Shown here: piece by piece, positions 8,072 to 16,156 of the stretch
Layout: the number at the start of each line of letters is the position of its first letter
Numbering within the stretch: position 1 is the stretch's first letter
From: Oscillospiraceae bacterium
GTDB lineage: Bacteria; Bacillota; Clostridia; UMGS1810
NCBI GenBank assembly: GCA_015069015.1
Contig: SVJK01000012.1
Span: 1 to 43,608, forward strand
DNA: 43,608 nt
Direction of reading: 5' to 3'
Translations under genes and position numbers: made by a program
Notes under the pieces: model-generated
Told to the model about the DNA's origin: nothing
The model's database searches: none
Seen by the model: only the letters and a program-made list of their open reading frames with translations

Positions 8072-9019
8072 ATGGATTTTATGGATACCGTTAAAGGCTC
8101 ACTTTTAGAGGGCTTTTATCCCGCAGGCTGGGATATGGCAAAAATTGACAAATGCTGTGATCCCGCAAACAAAGTTGAAGACAGACAGGATTTCTGGCAC
8201 AAAGATTTCACACCCGTAAGATGTGAAAATCTCTATGAATTTGACACATACATGGGCCACGAAATTGCAATGCAGATTAAAGCAGCAAAAGACAGAGGCG
8301 AAAAACTTGCTCTCATTTTGCCCGTAGGTCCTATGGGAATGTACAAATGGGCAGTATATTTCCTCAAAGCATGGAACATCAAATGCGACCACGTATACAC
8401 ATTCAATATGGATGAATGGGCAGATGCAGAAGGTAACACTTTGGCAGCAGATGATCCTGCAGCATTCCAGAATGCTATGAAACAGGCTCTCTTTAATCCC
8501 CTTGGCGAACTCACAGTTCCCGAAAATCAGAGAAACTTTGCAACAAAGGAAAACCTTCCCACATATGCAAAGAAAATTGCTGACCTCAAAGCAGAGGGTG
8601 CAAAACTCGGCCTTATCTTTGGTATAGGAAGAATGTGCCACATCGCTTTCTGGGAGCCCCAGTTTGCAGCAGATTTTGCAAGCGTTGAAGACTGGAAGAA
8701 GGAAACACACCGCATAGGTGCAAAACTCCATCCTCTCACAATTGAACAGAATGCAATCACAAGTTTCAAATCAAGAACAACTCTCGTTCCCTGCAGAGCA
8801 AACACAATCGGACCCGGACTCTTCCTTCAGGCTGATTTCATCATCGGCGGATGTGACGGAGCATTCAACCGTGGTATGCAGTGGCAGGGTATGAGTTTCT
8901 GGATGACCTTAAGATATGGTCCTTCAATGTGGGTAACATCAAGTTTCATTCCCACACTCCCCGGAAAACTCTTCTACATTTCCGACCTGGAAGGTCCTCT
9001 CGTTGCAGAATGTAACTAA
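8072..9019 (+). CDS. NagB-superfamily sugar-phosphate deaminase/isomerase-like protein
   Basis: A 315-residue protein related to glucosamine-6-phosphate deaminases (NagB/RpiA/CoA-transferase fold). Visible pointers are [21 protein letters not shown] (the phosphate-loop area), [15 protein letters not shown] (equivalent to the NagB FNMDEY segment), [16 protein letters not shown] (equivalent to GGIGxDGHIAFNEP) and a distal IGGCDGAF. It is longer than classical NagB (about 240-270) and the catalytic DGHIAF has become MCHIAF, so it may act on a modified substrate. ATG 8072 is chosen because AAGGAGG (8057-8063) lies 8 bases upstream; an earlier ATG at 8036 has no good SD. Probably co-transcribed with the deacetylase. 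Confidence 0.8.
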   Translation: MDFMDTVKGSLLEGFYPAGWDMAKIDKCCDPANKVEDRQDFWHKDFTPVRCENLYEFDTYMGHEIAMQIKAAKDRGEKLALILPVGPMGMYKWAVYFLKAWNIKCDHVYTFNMDEWADAEGNTLAADDPAAFQNAMKQALFNPLGELTVPENQRNFATKENLPTYAKKIADLKAEGAKLGLIFGIGRMCHIAFWEPQFAADFASVEDWKKETHRIGAKLHPLTIEQNAITSFKSRTTLVPCRANTIGPGLFLQADFIIGGCDGAFNRGMQWQGMSFWMTLRYGPSMWVTSSFIPTLPGKLFYISDLEGPLVAECN

Positions 9020-9046
9020 GATTAAAAATACTGACACATATCATAA

Positions 9047-9076
9047 AAAGGCTCTCGCAATTTTGCGGGAGCCTTT
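9047..9076 (+). terminator. Rho-independent terminator
   Basis: AAAGGCTCTCGCAA pairs with TTGCGGGAGCCTTT just after the NagB-like gene. One G-T wobble interrupts the stem. Confidence 0.8.
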
Positions 9077-9280
9077 AATCATTATAAAATTATTTTTTTC
9101 AATATATTACATTTGTGTCCGGGCATTCCCATGTTCAGCCAATTTAATTTGCAGTGTACCAAAATCGTCGCACCCTACATTTTTGCATGAAAATAGGTTT
9201 CTGTACTTTACAGACAGTAAGAAAATACGTTTCGGGTGTTGGATAATAATGTTAATTATCGTTTTTGTGGTTGCCCAATC

Positions 9281-9523
9281 TTATTTTATTTCCTGCTCTA
9301 AATCATCAAAATCTTTTGATGAAAAAAATTCACCTAATGTTATTTCCAATCCATCACAAAACTTCTTGATTGTTCTTATGGAAACATCCCTGCGCGATTT
9401 GTCCATCATACTATACGCAGTTGACGGTGTTACACCTGATATATTTGCAAGTTCGTTTATCCGCATATTTCTTTCTGTGCAAAGTTCATTAAATCTTTTT
9501 ACTATTACATCTTTAACATCCAT
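9281..9523 (-). CDS. Small XRE/Cro-CI type DNA-binding protein
   Basis: An 80-residue protein that is little more than one helix-turn-helix: VKRFNELCTERNMRINELANISGVTPSTAYSMM (about 8-41), followed by IRTIKKFCDGLEITLGEFF, the usual XRE ending. SD GAGGTG lies 8 bases before ATG 9523. It is a single gene with no partner on either side. A 12-bp palindrome at 9567-9578, 44 bp upstream of the start, is a good autoregulatory operator candidate. Such stand-alone small XRE proteins are often phage-derived or act as metabolic-switch repressors; the role here is unknown. Confidence 0.85.
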   Translation of the reverse strand: MDVKDVIVKRFNELCTERNMRINELANISGVTPSTAYSMMDKSRRDVSIRTIKKFCDGLEITLGEFFSSKDFDDLEQEIK

Positions 9524-9566
9524 TTTAAAACACCTCTTAAAGTCATTTTAAAATATTTTATATTAC

Positions 9567-9586
9567 TGCGTATACGCACTTGCGTA
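9567..9586. promoter_or_regulatory. Palindrome TGCGTATACGCA plus repeated half-site
   Basis: A perfect 12-bp palindrome (9567-9578) is followed by another TGCGTA half-site (9581-9586), giving a direct repeat 14 bp apart. The spacing and the location upstream of the XRE gene suit cooperative repressor binding. TTGCGT (9580-9585) with TATACT 17 bp further (9603-9608) could also be a rightward promoter, but no rightward gene follows for 400 bp. Confidence 0.45.
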
Positions 9587-9921
9587 AATGTATAATATGT
9601 GTTATACTTAATTTACAGATTAAATGTAAATTATATCGTGACGGTAATCATAAATATGATGTGATATATTTGTATAAAATATGTTTATCGAATTTTTATG
9701 ATTGATATAAAATAAAGTTTTCCATATAGTAAAAATATATTCCTCATTGTTGCCAAACAATTTATTTAGCAGACAGGACAGAAATTCTGATGTCAAAACG
9801 TCGGAGATTTGAACTGTCTGCTGATTTGTGTTATGCTTGAGAAAGTATTATTTCATAATGATATTCTGCCTGATAAAGCAAAATATCAAAATTTATCATA
9901 TGAATTTTTACTCATAAAATC
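9587..9921. other. Gene-free AT-rich region with one long-range inverted repeat
   Basis: No open frame here looks real. A perfect 9-bp inverted repeat AGCAGACAG (9768-9776) / CTGTCTGCT (9814-9822) encloses 37 bases that hold a smaller palindrome (CAGAA-A-TTCTG). This could be the core of a small structured RNA or the remnant of an insertion. Confidence 0.4.
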
Positions 9922-9950
9922 TTGCATTTTATCTGTAATTATGATAGAAT
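9922..9950 (+). promoter_or_regulatory. Probable promoter of the aminotransferase gene
   Basis: TTGCAT (9922-9927), a 17-bp spacer, TAGAAT (9945-9950), about 55 bp before the start codon. Confidence 0.55.
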
Positions 9951-10005
9951 TATATGCATATATGAATAAATAAGAAAAATATATTTCAAAATGGAGGAAA
10001 TGAAT

Positions 10006-11199
10006 ATGGAATTTTCAAATAAATTCAAAAAAATTGCTCCTTCTCCCACACTTGCAATTGATGCAAAGTTCAAACAGATGAAGGCAGAAGGTATGAATGT
10101 TGTAGGTTTTGGTGCAGGTGAGCCTGACTTTGACACACCAAGCCACATCAAACAGGCAGCAATTGATGCCATTATGGCAGGCAAAACCAAATACACACCT
10201 GCATCAGGTACCATTCAACTTAAACAGGCAATCTGCGAAAAGTTTAAAAATGACAACGGACTTGAATATGCCCCTGAAAACATTGTTGTAAGTAACGGTG
10301 CAAAACACTCTCTCATAAATGCTTTCGGTGCAATTTTAAATCCCGGCGATGAAGTTATTATCCCTGCACCTTACTGGGTAAGTTATCCTGAAATGGTAAA
10401 ATATAATGACGGTGTTCCCGTGATTTTATATACCGAAGAAAAAAATGAATTCAAATTCTCACCTGCAGAGCTTGAAGCAGCAATCACACCAAAAACAAAG
10501 GCACTTGTTTTAAATACTCCCTGTAACCCCACAGGTATGGTCTATGAAGAAGATGAACTTCGTGCCATTGCAGATATAGCAGTAAAACACGGCATATATG
10601 TTATTTCAGATGAAATATATGAACATCTCATATATAACGGCAAGGTACATAAAAGCATTGCATCTTTCAACGAACAGATCAAAGATCAGACAATTATCAT
10701 AAACGGTGTTTCCAAAACCTATGCTATGACAGGATGGAGAATAGGCTTTACAGCATCCAATGCAAAAATTGCAAAACTTATGTCAAATGTTCAGAGCCAT
10801 TCCACATCAAACCCCAACTCCATTGCTCAGGAAGCAACCATCGCTGCCCTCACAGGTCCAAAAGATGAACTTACCATGATGATAAAAGAGTTTGATTCCA
10901 GAAGACAGTACATGGTAGAACGTATAAACGCAGTTGAAGGAGTTTCCTGTAAGGCTCCCAACGGTGCATTCTATGTTATGATGAACATTGAAAAACTCAT
11001 CGGTAAAACCATCAAAGGTAAACTCATCGAAAGTGCAGATGATTTCTCTGAAGTCTTCCTTTCAGAGGAACTTGTAGCCGTTGTTTCCGGTGTTGGCTTT
11101 GAAGCACCTAATTTTGTAAGATGGTCCTATGCAACAAGCAAGGAAAACATAAAAGAGGGCATAGACCGCCTTGAAAGACTTCTTTCCGACGTGAAATAA
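10006..11199 (+). CDS. aspB: Class I pyridoxal-phosphate aminotransferase (aspartate aminotransferase type)
   Basis: A 397-residue fold-type I aminotransferase, probably exchanging amino groups between aspartate and 2-oxoglutarate in the cytoplasm. Landmarks are GAGEPDFDTP (36-45), SNGAKHSL (96-103), NTPCNPTGMV (170-179, Asn174 binding PLP), ISDEIYEHL (200-208, Asp202 pairing with the pyridine nitrogen) and SKTYAMTGWRIG (236-247) with the Schiff-base Lys237. ATG 10006 has GGAGG (9993-9997) at 8 bases; upstream ATGs at 9991 and 10000 are too close to or before it. Length and motifs match the group Ib bacterial AspB/AAT family; a related specificity such as aromatic or alanine-type cannot be excluded. 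The histidine phosphatase gene follows at 27 bp. Confidence 0.92.
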   Translation: MEFSNKFKKIAPSPTLAIDAKFKQMKAEGMNVVGFGAGEPDFDTPSHIKQAAIDAIMAGKTKYTPASGTIQLKQAICEKFKNDNGLEYAPENIVVSNGAKHSLINAFGAILNPGDEVIIPAPYWVSYPEMVKYNDGVPVILYTEEKNEFKFSPAELEAAITPKTKALVLNTPCNPTGMVYEEDELRAIADIAVKHGIYVISDEIYEHLIYNGKVHKSIASFNEQIKDQTIIINGVSKTYAMTGWRIGFTASNAKIAKLMSNVQSHSTSNPNSIAQEATIAALTGPKDELTMMIKEFDSRRQYMVERINAVEGVSCKAPNGAFYVMMNIEKLIGKTIKGKLIESADDFSEVFLSEELVAVVSGVGFEAPNFVRWSYATSKENIKEGIDRLERLLSDVK

Positions 11200-11226
11200 C
11201 CCTCTGATATCAGAAGGAGTAATAAA

Positions 11227-11865
11227 ATGACAAAAGTATTTCTGGTACGCCATGGGCAGAGTGAGGCGAATCTTAAGGGCATCTTTGCCGGAAGAACAGA
11301 TCTTGAACTTTCAGATCTTGGAAGAAAACAGGCAGAGGCAGTGGGGAAGTATCTTTGCGATAAAGATATTGATATAATATATTCAAGTCCCCTGAAAAGA
11401 GCAATGTCAACTGCAAAACCTCTTTCAGATTTGATTTCAAAACCTGTCATCCCATGCGATGGGATAATAGAAATTGACGCAGGCGAGTGGGAAGCAAAGG
11501 AGTTTTCTGAACTTTCGGAAAAATTCCCCGAAACATACGGGCTGTGGCTTTCAGATATAGGAAATTCTGTCTGCGACGGCGGAGAATCTATGGTTGAGGT
11601 TCAGCAAAGAATGATAAAAACCATCAGTGGACTCTGTGAAAAAGAAGATGGCAAAACCATCGCACTTTTTGCGCACGCAGGTTGTTTCAGAGCATTTCTC
11701 TGTCATTGCCTCAATATGACAAAAGAGCAGATGAAAGACCTTTCATGGGTTTCAAATGCATCAGTGACGACTCTTGAATATGAAAATGGGAAGTTTAAAG
11801 TAGTTGATCTGGACTATGCAGACCATCTTGACGGAATGGTAAGTAACCTTCCCAAAAACGTATAA
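11227..11865 (+). CDS. Histidine phosphatase (phosphoglycerate mutase-like) family protein
   Basis: A 212-residue member of the histidine phosphatase superfamily. The N-terminal VRHGQSEAN (7-15) carries the phospho-accepting His9 within RHG. Arg58 (SPLKRAM), Glu82 and His150 (FAHAG) complete the catalytic pocket. Relatives include cofactor-dependent phosphoglycerate mutases and small-molecule phosphatases such as CobC and PhoE. The shape is that of a broad phosphatase rather than a glycolytic mutase, which would be about 230-250 residues. SD AGAAGGAG lies 7 bases before the ATG. Probably co-transcribed with the aminotransferase; the substrate is unknown. Confidence 0.88.
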   Translation: MTKVFLVRHGQSEANLKGIFAGRTDLELSDLGRKQAEAVGKYLCDKDIDIIYSSPLKRAMSTAKPLSDLISKPVIPCDGIIEIDAGEWEAKEFSELSEKFPETYGLWLSDIGNSVCDGGESMVEVQQRMIKTISGLCEKEDGKTIALFAHAGCFRAFLCHCLNMTKEQMKDLSWVSNASVTTLEYENGKFKVVDLDYADHLDGMVSNLPKNV

Positions 11866-11895
11866 TATCTTCCATATGAATAACAGATAATAATA

Positions 11896-11942
11896 AAGGT
11901 TGAACATAGTTTGCAAAAAGCAAATCATGTTCAACCTTTTTA
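11896..11942. terminator. Strong hairpin terminator between converging genes
   Basis: AAAGGTTGAACAT (11896-11908) pairs perfectly with ATGTTCAACCTTT (11927-11939), followed on the plus strand by a short T run. It can serve both the phosphatase gene and the leftward decarboxylase-like gene. Confidence 0.85.
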
Positions 11943-11983
11943 TATCATAAAGTATTTTAAATCATATTCTTCAGAGTCTGAAA

Positions 11984-13417
11984 TCAGACGTAGAATGAAT
12001 CTCCAAGACCGAGAACCTCAATGTTGCCATTATCATCAAGTCCGCTGATGCTTCCGCCATATTTTAAAATTGAGCGGATTTTTTCAATATGGTCTGATGT
12101 GATTTTTTCGCCCGGAATAATCAAAGGTGTTCCGTGAGGATATTTGTATAACATCCTTCTGCAAAGTCTTCCCTCTGATATCTCATAATTAATCTTTTCA
12201 CCATCACAGTTAAATGCCTTGTAGGGGAGAACCTTAACCGATTTTCTGCGGATTGTTTCAAATTCTTCATCTTCCAGAGAATATCTTGAGGACGCAATTT
12301 TTGCAATTGATATGCAGGAGTTAACAAGTTTTCTGATTTCTGTCGGTGTGTTATAGAGTGACACGGAAAAAACAAGATTGTCTTTGTCCGCTGTTTCAGG
12401 CTCTATTCCGTATTTGTTAATGAGAAGTGTTGCGGCATCTCCTGCACTTATGTCAACTTTTGAAAAGTTAATAACAATTCTTGTTGGATCAACCTCTGAA
12501 ATATCTGAACCAATATTGAAATCTGCGTCAAACCATAAAAGGTCTGTGTTGTGGTTTATAATCTCTTTCCCTCTTTTTAGTTCTTTTAAAAGAGGCACGT
12601 ATTTTTTAGAATTCTTAAAAGCATAAAAAATAGCATTTTCACTTGCACAGATAAAGGCAAAGGAACTGCTTCCTCCTTGATAAAATGCAAGTTGTTGCCT
12701 TACTTCGTCTTCGCTCACCAGAGAAGTTGAAAGATGAAGAAGTCCGCTTCCTGTGAATCCGCCGAGGGTTTTGCTTAAACTGTGAACCACAATGTCTGCT
12801 CCGCATTCAAGGGCAGTTTGCGGGAATTTCTCATAGAAACGAAAATGCGCACCCAAAGCTTCATCAACAATTAAAAGCATATTTTTGCTGTGGCAAATTT
12901 CAGATGCTTTTTTTATGTTTGCACAAACACCATAATATGTGGGTGAGGTTATGAGAACCGCTTTTGCATCTCTGTGTCTTTCTGTAAGGTATTCAAGTTC
13001 TTCTGTATTGATTCCGCCGCATATGTCATATTTTTTGTTGTAACTTCTTTTTATAAATATGGGAATAAGGGCAAGATGCGTGATGGCATTAATGACAGAT
13101 TTGTCACATTCGGAATCCACAATGATTTTATCGCCCACTTTGCAAACTGATGCGATAGCGGCATAAATTCCGCAGGTCGCACCGCCTGTCAGATAAAAAG
13201 ACTTGTCGGCACCAAAAATGTTTGCCACAGCCTTTTCACTTTCCAAAACAATGCTTTTGGGATTTAAAACCTGATCGGTTTCATCAAGTCCCGAAACATC
13301 AAATCTGCATAGGCTTTCACCTTTGATTCTCACTCGTCCTTTATGTCCGGGCGACGTAAACTGAATTCTGTGCTTTGATATATATTTCATAAGACCGTTA
13401 TAAATCGGTGGTTTCAT
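11984..13417 (-). CDS. Orn/Lys/Arg decarboxylase-family PLP enzyme
   Basis: A 477-residue fold-type I PLP protein of the Orn/Lys/Arg decarboxylase family, Firmicute SpeA/YaaO type. Landmarks are FTSPGHKGR (20-28), the conserved entry motif; DETDQVLNP; LTGGATCGI (77-85) for phosphate binding; VDEALGAH (184-191, Asp185); and HSLSKTLGG (212-220) with the PLP-binding Lys216. The C-terminal part holds YPHGTPLIIPGE, conserved in the small domain. Family members decarboxylate arginine, lysine or ornithine to polyamine precursors; the exact substrate is not decided by what is visible. It ends a leftward operon with a membrane protein, birA and a YfcE-like gene. SD AGGAGAG precedes the ATG. Confidence 0.88.
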   Translation of the reverse strand: MKPPIYNGLMKYISKHRIQFTSPGHKGRVRIKGESLCRFDVSGLDETDQVLNPKSIVLESEKAVANIFGADKSFYLTGGATCGIYAAIASVCKVGDKIIVDSECDKSVINAITHLALIPIFIKRSYNKKYDICGGINTEELEYLTERHRDAKAVLITSPTYYGVCANIKKASEICHSKNMLLIVDEALGAHFRFYEKFPQTALECGADIVVHSLSKTLGGFTGSGLLHLSTSLVSEDEVRQQLAFYQGGSSSFAFICASENAIFYAFKNSKKYVPLLKELKRGKEIINHNTDLLWFDADFNIGSDISEVDPTRIVINFSKVDISAGDAATLLINKYGIEPETADKDNLVFSVSLYNTPTEIRKLVNSCISIAKIASSRYSLEDEEFETIRRKSVKVLPYKAFNCDGEKINYEISEGRLCRRMLYKYPHGTPLIIPGEKITSDHIEKIRSILKYGGSISGLDDNGNIEVLGLGDSFYV

Positions 13418-13436
13418 ATGATTTCTCTCCTGAATA

Positions 13437-13913
13437 TTATTTCAATAATTCTGCCACTTTCTTTGATGCACTAAATGCTATTGCACGGGTGGCACCCTCA
13501 TCCTTATATACAACATAGTAAGTGTCTTTTTTTAGATTCGGACGAACAAAACTCTTGATTCTTCCCTTGTGAAATTCTTTGCATTTTTTTCTGTCTTTCG
13601 TTACTGTCTTAATGTTTGAAAGGGCAACCAATGCCACAATTGATGTGCGCTTTGAAAGAATTTTTCTGACTGTCAGTTTATTTTCGGAAACTTCATATTC
13701 GATTTCCGTAAGCACCTTTGTTATTAAAAACCAACCAAACCACACGGTTTCCAAAAGACAAATAATTTGCATAATAAGATGATTTTCAAATTCAAAAAGA
13801 ATTTGTGAAATCCCCCACAAAATTGTGAAAACATACGTCCCAAAGAACCATATGACAACTGCAAGTATTGGATTTACAGAAGCTTTAACTCTTTCTTTAT
13901 ACATAACTTTCAC
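13437..13913 (-). CDS. Small membrane protein, two helices plus soluble PH-like tail
   Basis: A 158-residue protein I cannot name. Two hydrophobic segments (about 14-36 and 46-66) are followed by a soluble, mostly beta-type domain rich in basic residues (YEVSENKLTVRKILSKRTS, YYVVYKDEGATRAIAFSAS). This layout resembles bacterial PH-like membrane proteins and is shared by the protein at 33229-33747. The start is taken as GTG 13913 because AGAGG lies 8 bases upstream; ATG 13904 is an alternative. It overlaps the end of birA by 17 bp, showing translational coupling in the leftward operon. Confidence 0.65.
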   Translation of the reverse strand: MKVMYKERVKASVNPILAVVIWFFGTYVFTILWGISQILFEFENHLIMQIICLLETVWFGWFLITKVLTEIEYEVSENKLTVRKILSKRTSIVALVALSNIKTVTKDRKKCKEFHKGRIKSFVRPNLKKDTYYVVYKDEGATRAIAFSASKKVAELLK

Positions 13914-14688
13914 CGTATATTCCTCTCACAGATACCTCGCCTGAATTAACAGTTATAATATCTGAATTCTCGTTTTTTATATTTACAGATCCATCTTCAT
14001 TTATTCCTATGCAAAGACCTGTAAAACCTTCGCCTGTTTTGGCATATATTGCCCGGACAAAAGAATTAATGGTGATGCATTTTTCGCAGTACTCTTTCAA
14101 AATTTTTGATTTTTCAGTTAAGATGCATTTCTCTGTTTGTTCAAAAACATCACACATAAGACGATTTTCGTCAATTTCCTTTGATATGGTATCTTTCATG
14201 GATGATGCATAGGGGAGGTCTTTTGAACAGGGGGAATTATTTGTGTTGATTCCTATTCCAACATTAATAAACCCTGCATCTGTGCCTGAAAAAACAGTTT
14301 TTGCAAGAATTCCGCAAAGTTTTTTCCCGTCTTTTGAAACGATATCATTTGGCCATTTTATCATGCAATTGCAAGTTTTCTCTATTGCCTTTTGCACACC
14401 GAGAGCGCAGACAATTGTGGAAAACTGAAGGTCAGGCAAAAAGTGGTTTGCAGAAATGATAAGGGAAAAATAAAGTCCTCCCATTTCTGATTTCCACACT
14501 CTTCCAAGTCTTCCTTTTCCTTCTGTCTGCTCTTTTGCAACAATCACAAGACCGTCGGAAAGTTCAACTTCTTTCGCTTTGTCAAAGGTTGATGTGACCT
14601 TGTCAAAGTGAAGAATTTTTTTCCCTATGAACTTTGAATTCAGAATTTTTTGAGTATCAGATATGGAAAATCTGTTTTTCTCACTCAT
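13897..14688 (-). CDS. birA: Biotin--[acetyl-CoA-carboxylase] ligase, monofunctional BirA
   Basis: A 263-residue biotin protein ligase that adenylates biotin and attaches it to the biotin-carrier domain of carboxylases. EGKGRLGRVW (57-66) is the biotinoyl-AMP binding loop, KWPNDI (111-116) and KKLCGILAK (122-130) complete the active site, and VGIGINTN follows. The N-terminal winged-helix repressor domain of bifunctional BirA is absent: the protein begins at the segment that links the two domains, so it should not regulate biotin genes. Three ATGs stand in a row at 14694, 14691 and 14688; the last is chosen because AAAGGTG lies about 7 bases upstream. It overlaps the phosphoesterase gene by 8 bp. 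Confidence 0.92.
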   Translation of the reverse strand: MSEKNRFSISDTQKILNSKFIGKKILHFDKVTSTFDKAKEVELSDGLVIVAKEQTEGKGRLGRVWKSEMGGLYFSLIISANHFLPDLQFSTIVCALGVQKAIEKTCNCMIKWPNDIVSKDGKKLCGILAKTVFSGTDAGFINVGIGINTNNSPCSKDLPYASSMKDTISKEIDENRLMCDVFEQTEKCILTEKSKILKEYCEKCITINSFVRAIYAKTGEGFTGLCIGINEDGSVNIKNENSDIITVNSGEVSVRGIYGESYV

Positions 14689-15151
14689 CATCATTCACCT
14701 TTTTAAGCTCTGATTTCATATTTCCCTCATCATCTATGATAATTTCGCCATAACTTTTAACGCAGCCCGGGTTCATAACCGTAAGACTTCCATCTTCAAG
14801 ATATGATTTGTGGGTATGACCGAAAAGCACCACGTCACATTCTTTTTTTATGGCAGTGCTTTTTAAAAGGGCAAGTGAACTTTTAACATTGAACTTGTGA
14901 CCGTGACATATGAAAAACTTTTTTCCGCCAAGGGTAAATGTGCGCTCATCGGGGAATGAAGCATCCCTTGTCCAGAAATCATTGTTGCCTTTCACAAAAA
15001 TAAATTTCTGTCTTGGAAAAATGCTCTCCAGGTCTTCGCAGTCTCTCACAACATCTCCAAGATGTATACAATAGTCATAAGTTCCTTTTTTAATAAGGTT
15101 TACTGCGTTCATAATCTGACCGTGTGTGTCGCTTATCACAAGTATCTTCAA
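14681..15151 (-). CDS. YfcE/MJ0936-type metallophosphoesterase
   Basis: A 156-residue calcineurin-like phosphoesterase of the YfcE family, small cytoplasmic phosphodiesterases using two metal ions. Metal ligands are visible: ISDTHG (Asp8, His10), LGD (Asp33), KGNND (Asn57), CHGHK (His83, His85) and FGHTH near 107-111. The start is TTG 15151, not an upstream ATG, because GAGGTG lies 6 bases before it and a consensus-like promoter (15179-15207) places the transcript start only about 20 bp upstream. A much longer open frame extending to 15379 crosses that promoter and the hairpin cluster and is not protein-like. First gene of the leftward operon. Confidence 0.88.
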   Translation of the reverse strand: MKILVISDTHGQIMNAVNLIKKGTYDYCIHLGDVVRDCEDLESIFPRQKFIFVKGNNDFWTRDASFPDERTFTLGGKKFFICHGHKFNVKSSLALLKSTAIKKECDVVLFGHTHKSYLEDGSLTVMNPGCVKSYGEIIIDDEGNMKSELKKVNDDE

Positions 15152-15178
15152 AATGTTCACCTCGCACATAGATAATTT

Positions 15179-15207
15179 ATTATAACAGAAAAAAACCATC
15201 AATGCAA
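15179..15207 (-). promoter_or_regulatory. Near-consensus sigma-A promoter for the leftward operon
   Basis: On the minus strand TTGCAT (15202-15207), 17-bp spacer, TATAAT (15179-15184). It fixes the TTG start of the phosphoesterase gene. Confidence 0.75.
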
Positions 15208-15270
15208 CTGTTTGAAAGTGAAAAGTTTGACGCAAATATAGTATTTTTAGGTGTGATAGTGTATGGACAA

Positions 15271-15434
15271 GAAAAGCGGCTTCGCCGCACCGCCTGCGGC
15301 GGGAGCGCGGAGCATTATCGCTTTTCTTAAGCCATGTGCATTTTTGAAAAGCAAATTTGCTTTTCAAAAAAATTTGCACGGCAATATAATTGTTTTTTAC
15401 TGTATAGGAAACTTCGTTCCTATACAGTAAAAAA
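15271..15434. repeat. Cluster of three unusual hairpin structures
   Basis: First, 15271-15326: GAAAAGCG/CGCTTTTC closes two internal GC-rich hairpins, GCGGC-TTC-GCCGC (15276-15288) and CCGCC-TGC-GGCGG (15290-15302), so it can form a three-way junction; it is strikingly GC-rich for this genome. Second, 15341-15370 is a perfect 30-bp palindrome centred on CAAATTTG. Third, 15393-15434 is an 18-bp stem with loop ACTTCG, with T and A runs at its outer ends, able to terminate on either strand. A fourth hairpin (15432-15487) is an ordinary terminator. Together they look like a mobile or repetitive hairpin element in the 3' flank of the epimerase gene. Confidence 0.6.
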
Positions 15435-15487
15435 GGACAATGTCTCAGGTAAATGAGTTACCATTAAATCTGAGGCATTGTCCTTTT
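15432..15487 (-). terminator. Hairpin terminator of the epimerase operon
   Basis: AAAAAGGACAATG and CATTGTCCTTTTT form the outer stem, with CTCAG/CTGAG inside. It lies immediately after the epimerase stop codon on the minus strand. Confidence 0.75.
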
Positions 15488-15490
15488 TGA

Positions 15491-16156
15491 TTAATAAAGT
15501 ATTTCCTTGAACTTTTCAATGTTTTTATTTAAGGTTGATTCCTTTGAAAAAACACTTGATGTTCCTGCAACAAATATGTTTGCTCCTGATTCCATCATAA
15601 GTTTGGCATTTTCAAAACTTACATTTCCGTCAACTTCAATTTCAATATTTTCATGTCCTTCTCTGTCAAGATACTCTCTTAATGACTTTATCTTTTTGAG
15701 TGTTGATTTTACTAACTTTTGCCCTGCAAAGCCCGGATTGACTGTCATAACCAAAATTGCATCAATATCATCAAGCAGATTCTCAATGACGCTTATGGGA
15801 GTACCGGGATTTAAGGCAACCATAGGCTTTGCGCCTCTTTCCTTAATCATATTTAATGCTCTGTGAATATGGGGTGTGGACTCATAATGCACCGAAACAT
15901 AATCATTTTCACCAAAATCGAACCAATTCAGTTTGTTTTCAGGCTTGTTTATCATAAGGTGAATATCGAGTGCAATGTTTGTTTTGTGTTTAATTGCTTT
16001 GATAAAATCTGTGCCAAGTGTATAATTTTGCACAAAACTTCCGTCCATTATATCAATGTGCAACAGGTCAATATTTTCATGTTCAAAAGTCTTTATGTAT
16101 CTGTCAAGTTCAAAAAAATCCACACACATTATGGAGGGGGAAATCTTATTATGCAT
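15491..16156 (-). CDS. Ribulose-phosphate 3-epimerase family protein (Rpe/AlsE type)
   Basis: A 221-residue TIM-barrel epimerase that interconverts ketose phosphates at C3. Conserved elements are SPSIMCVDF (6-14), HIDIMDGSF (33-41) with His33 and Asp35 as metal ligands and Asp38, DIHLMI (64-69, His66), MTVNPGFAGQ (phosphate loop), EVDGNV with Asp176, and AGTSSVF. Canonical Rpe reads SPSLLSADF at the start and is usually encoded with ribosome-assembly genes; here it is coupled by a 1-bp stop/start overlap to a sugar-alcohol-type dehydrogenase. It is therefore more likely a catabolic paralogue such as allulose-6-phosphate 3-epimerase. SD GGAG precedes the ATG. Confidence 0.85.
   Translation of the reverse strand: MHNKISPSIMCVDFFELDRYIKTFEHENIDLLHIDIMDGSFVQNYTLGTDFIKAIKHKTNIALDIHLMINKPENKLNWFDFGENDYVSVHYESTPHIHRALNMIKERGAKPMVALNPGTPISVIENLLDDIDAILVMTVNPGFAGQKLVKSTLKKIKSLREYLDREGHENIEIEVDGNVSFENAKLMMESGANIFVAGTSSVFSKESTLNKNIEKFKEILY

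Noticed and set aside
9003-9551. A 182-codon plus-strand open frame opposite the XRE gene
   Set aside because: It is the complement of the XRE gene and runs through the terminator at 9047-9076; its Phe/Ser-rich translation is typical of an antisense frame.
15152-15379. Upstream extension of the phosphoesterase gene
   Set aside because: It would read through a near-consensus promoter and the GC-rich hairpins (RRRR and RSRRRR-type translation); family homology begins exactly at TTG 15151.
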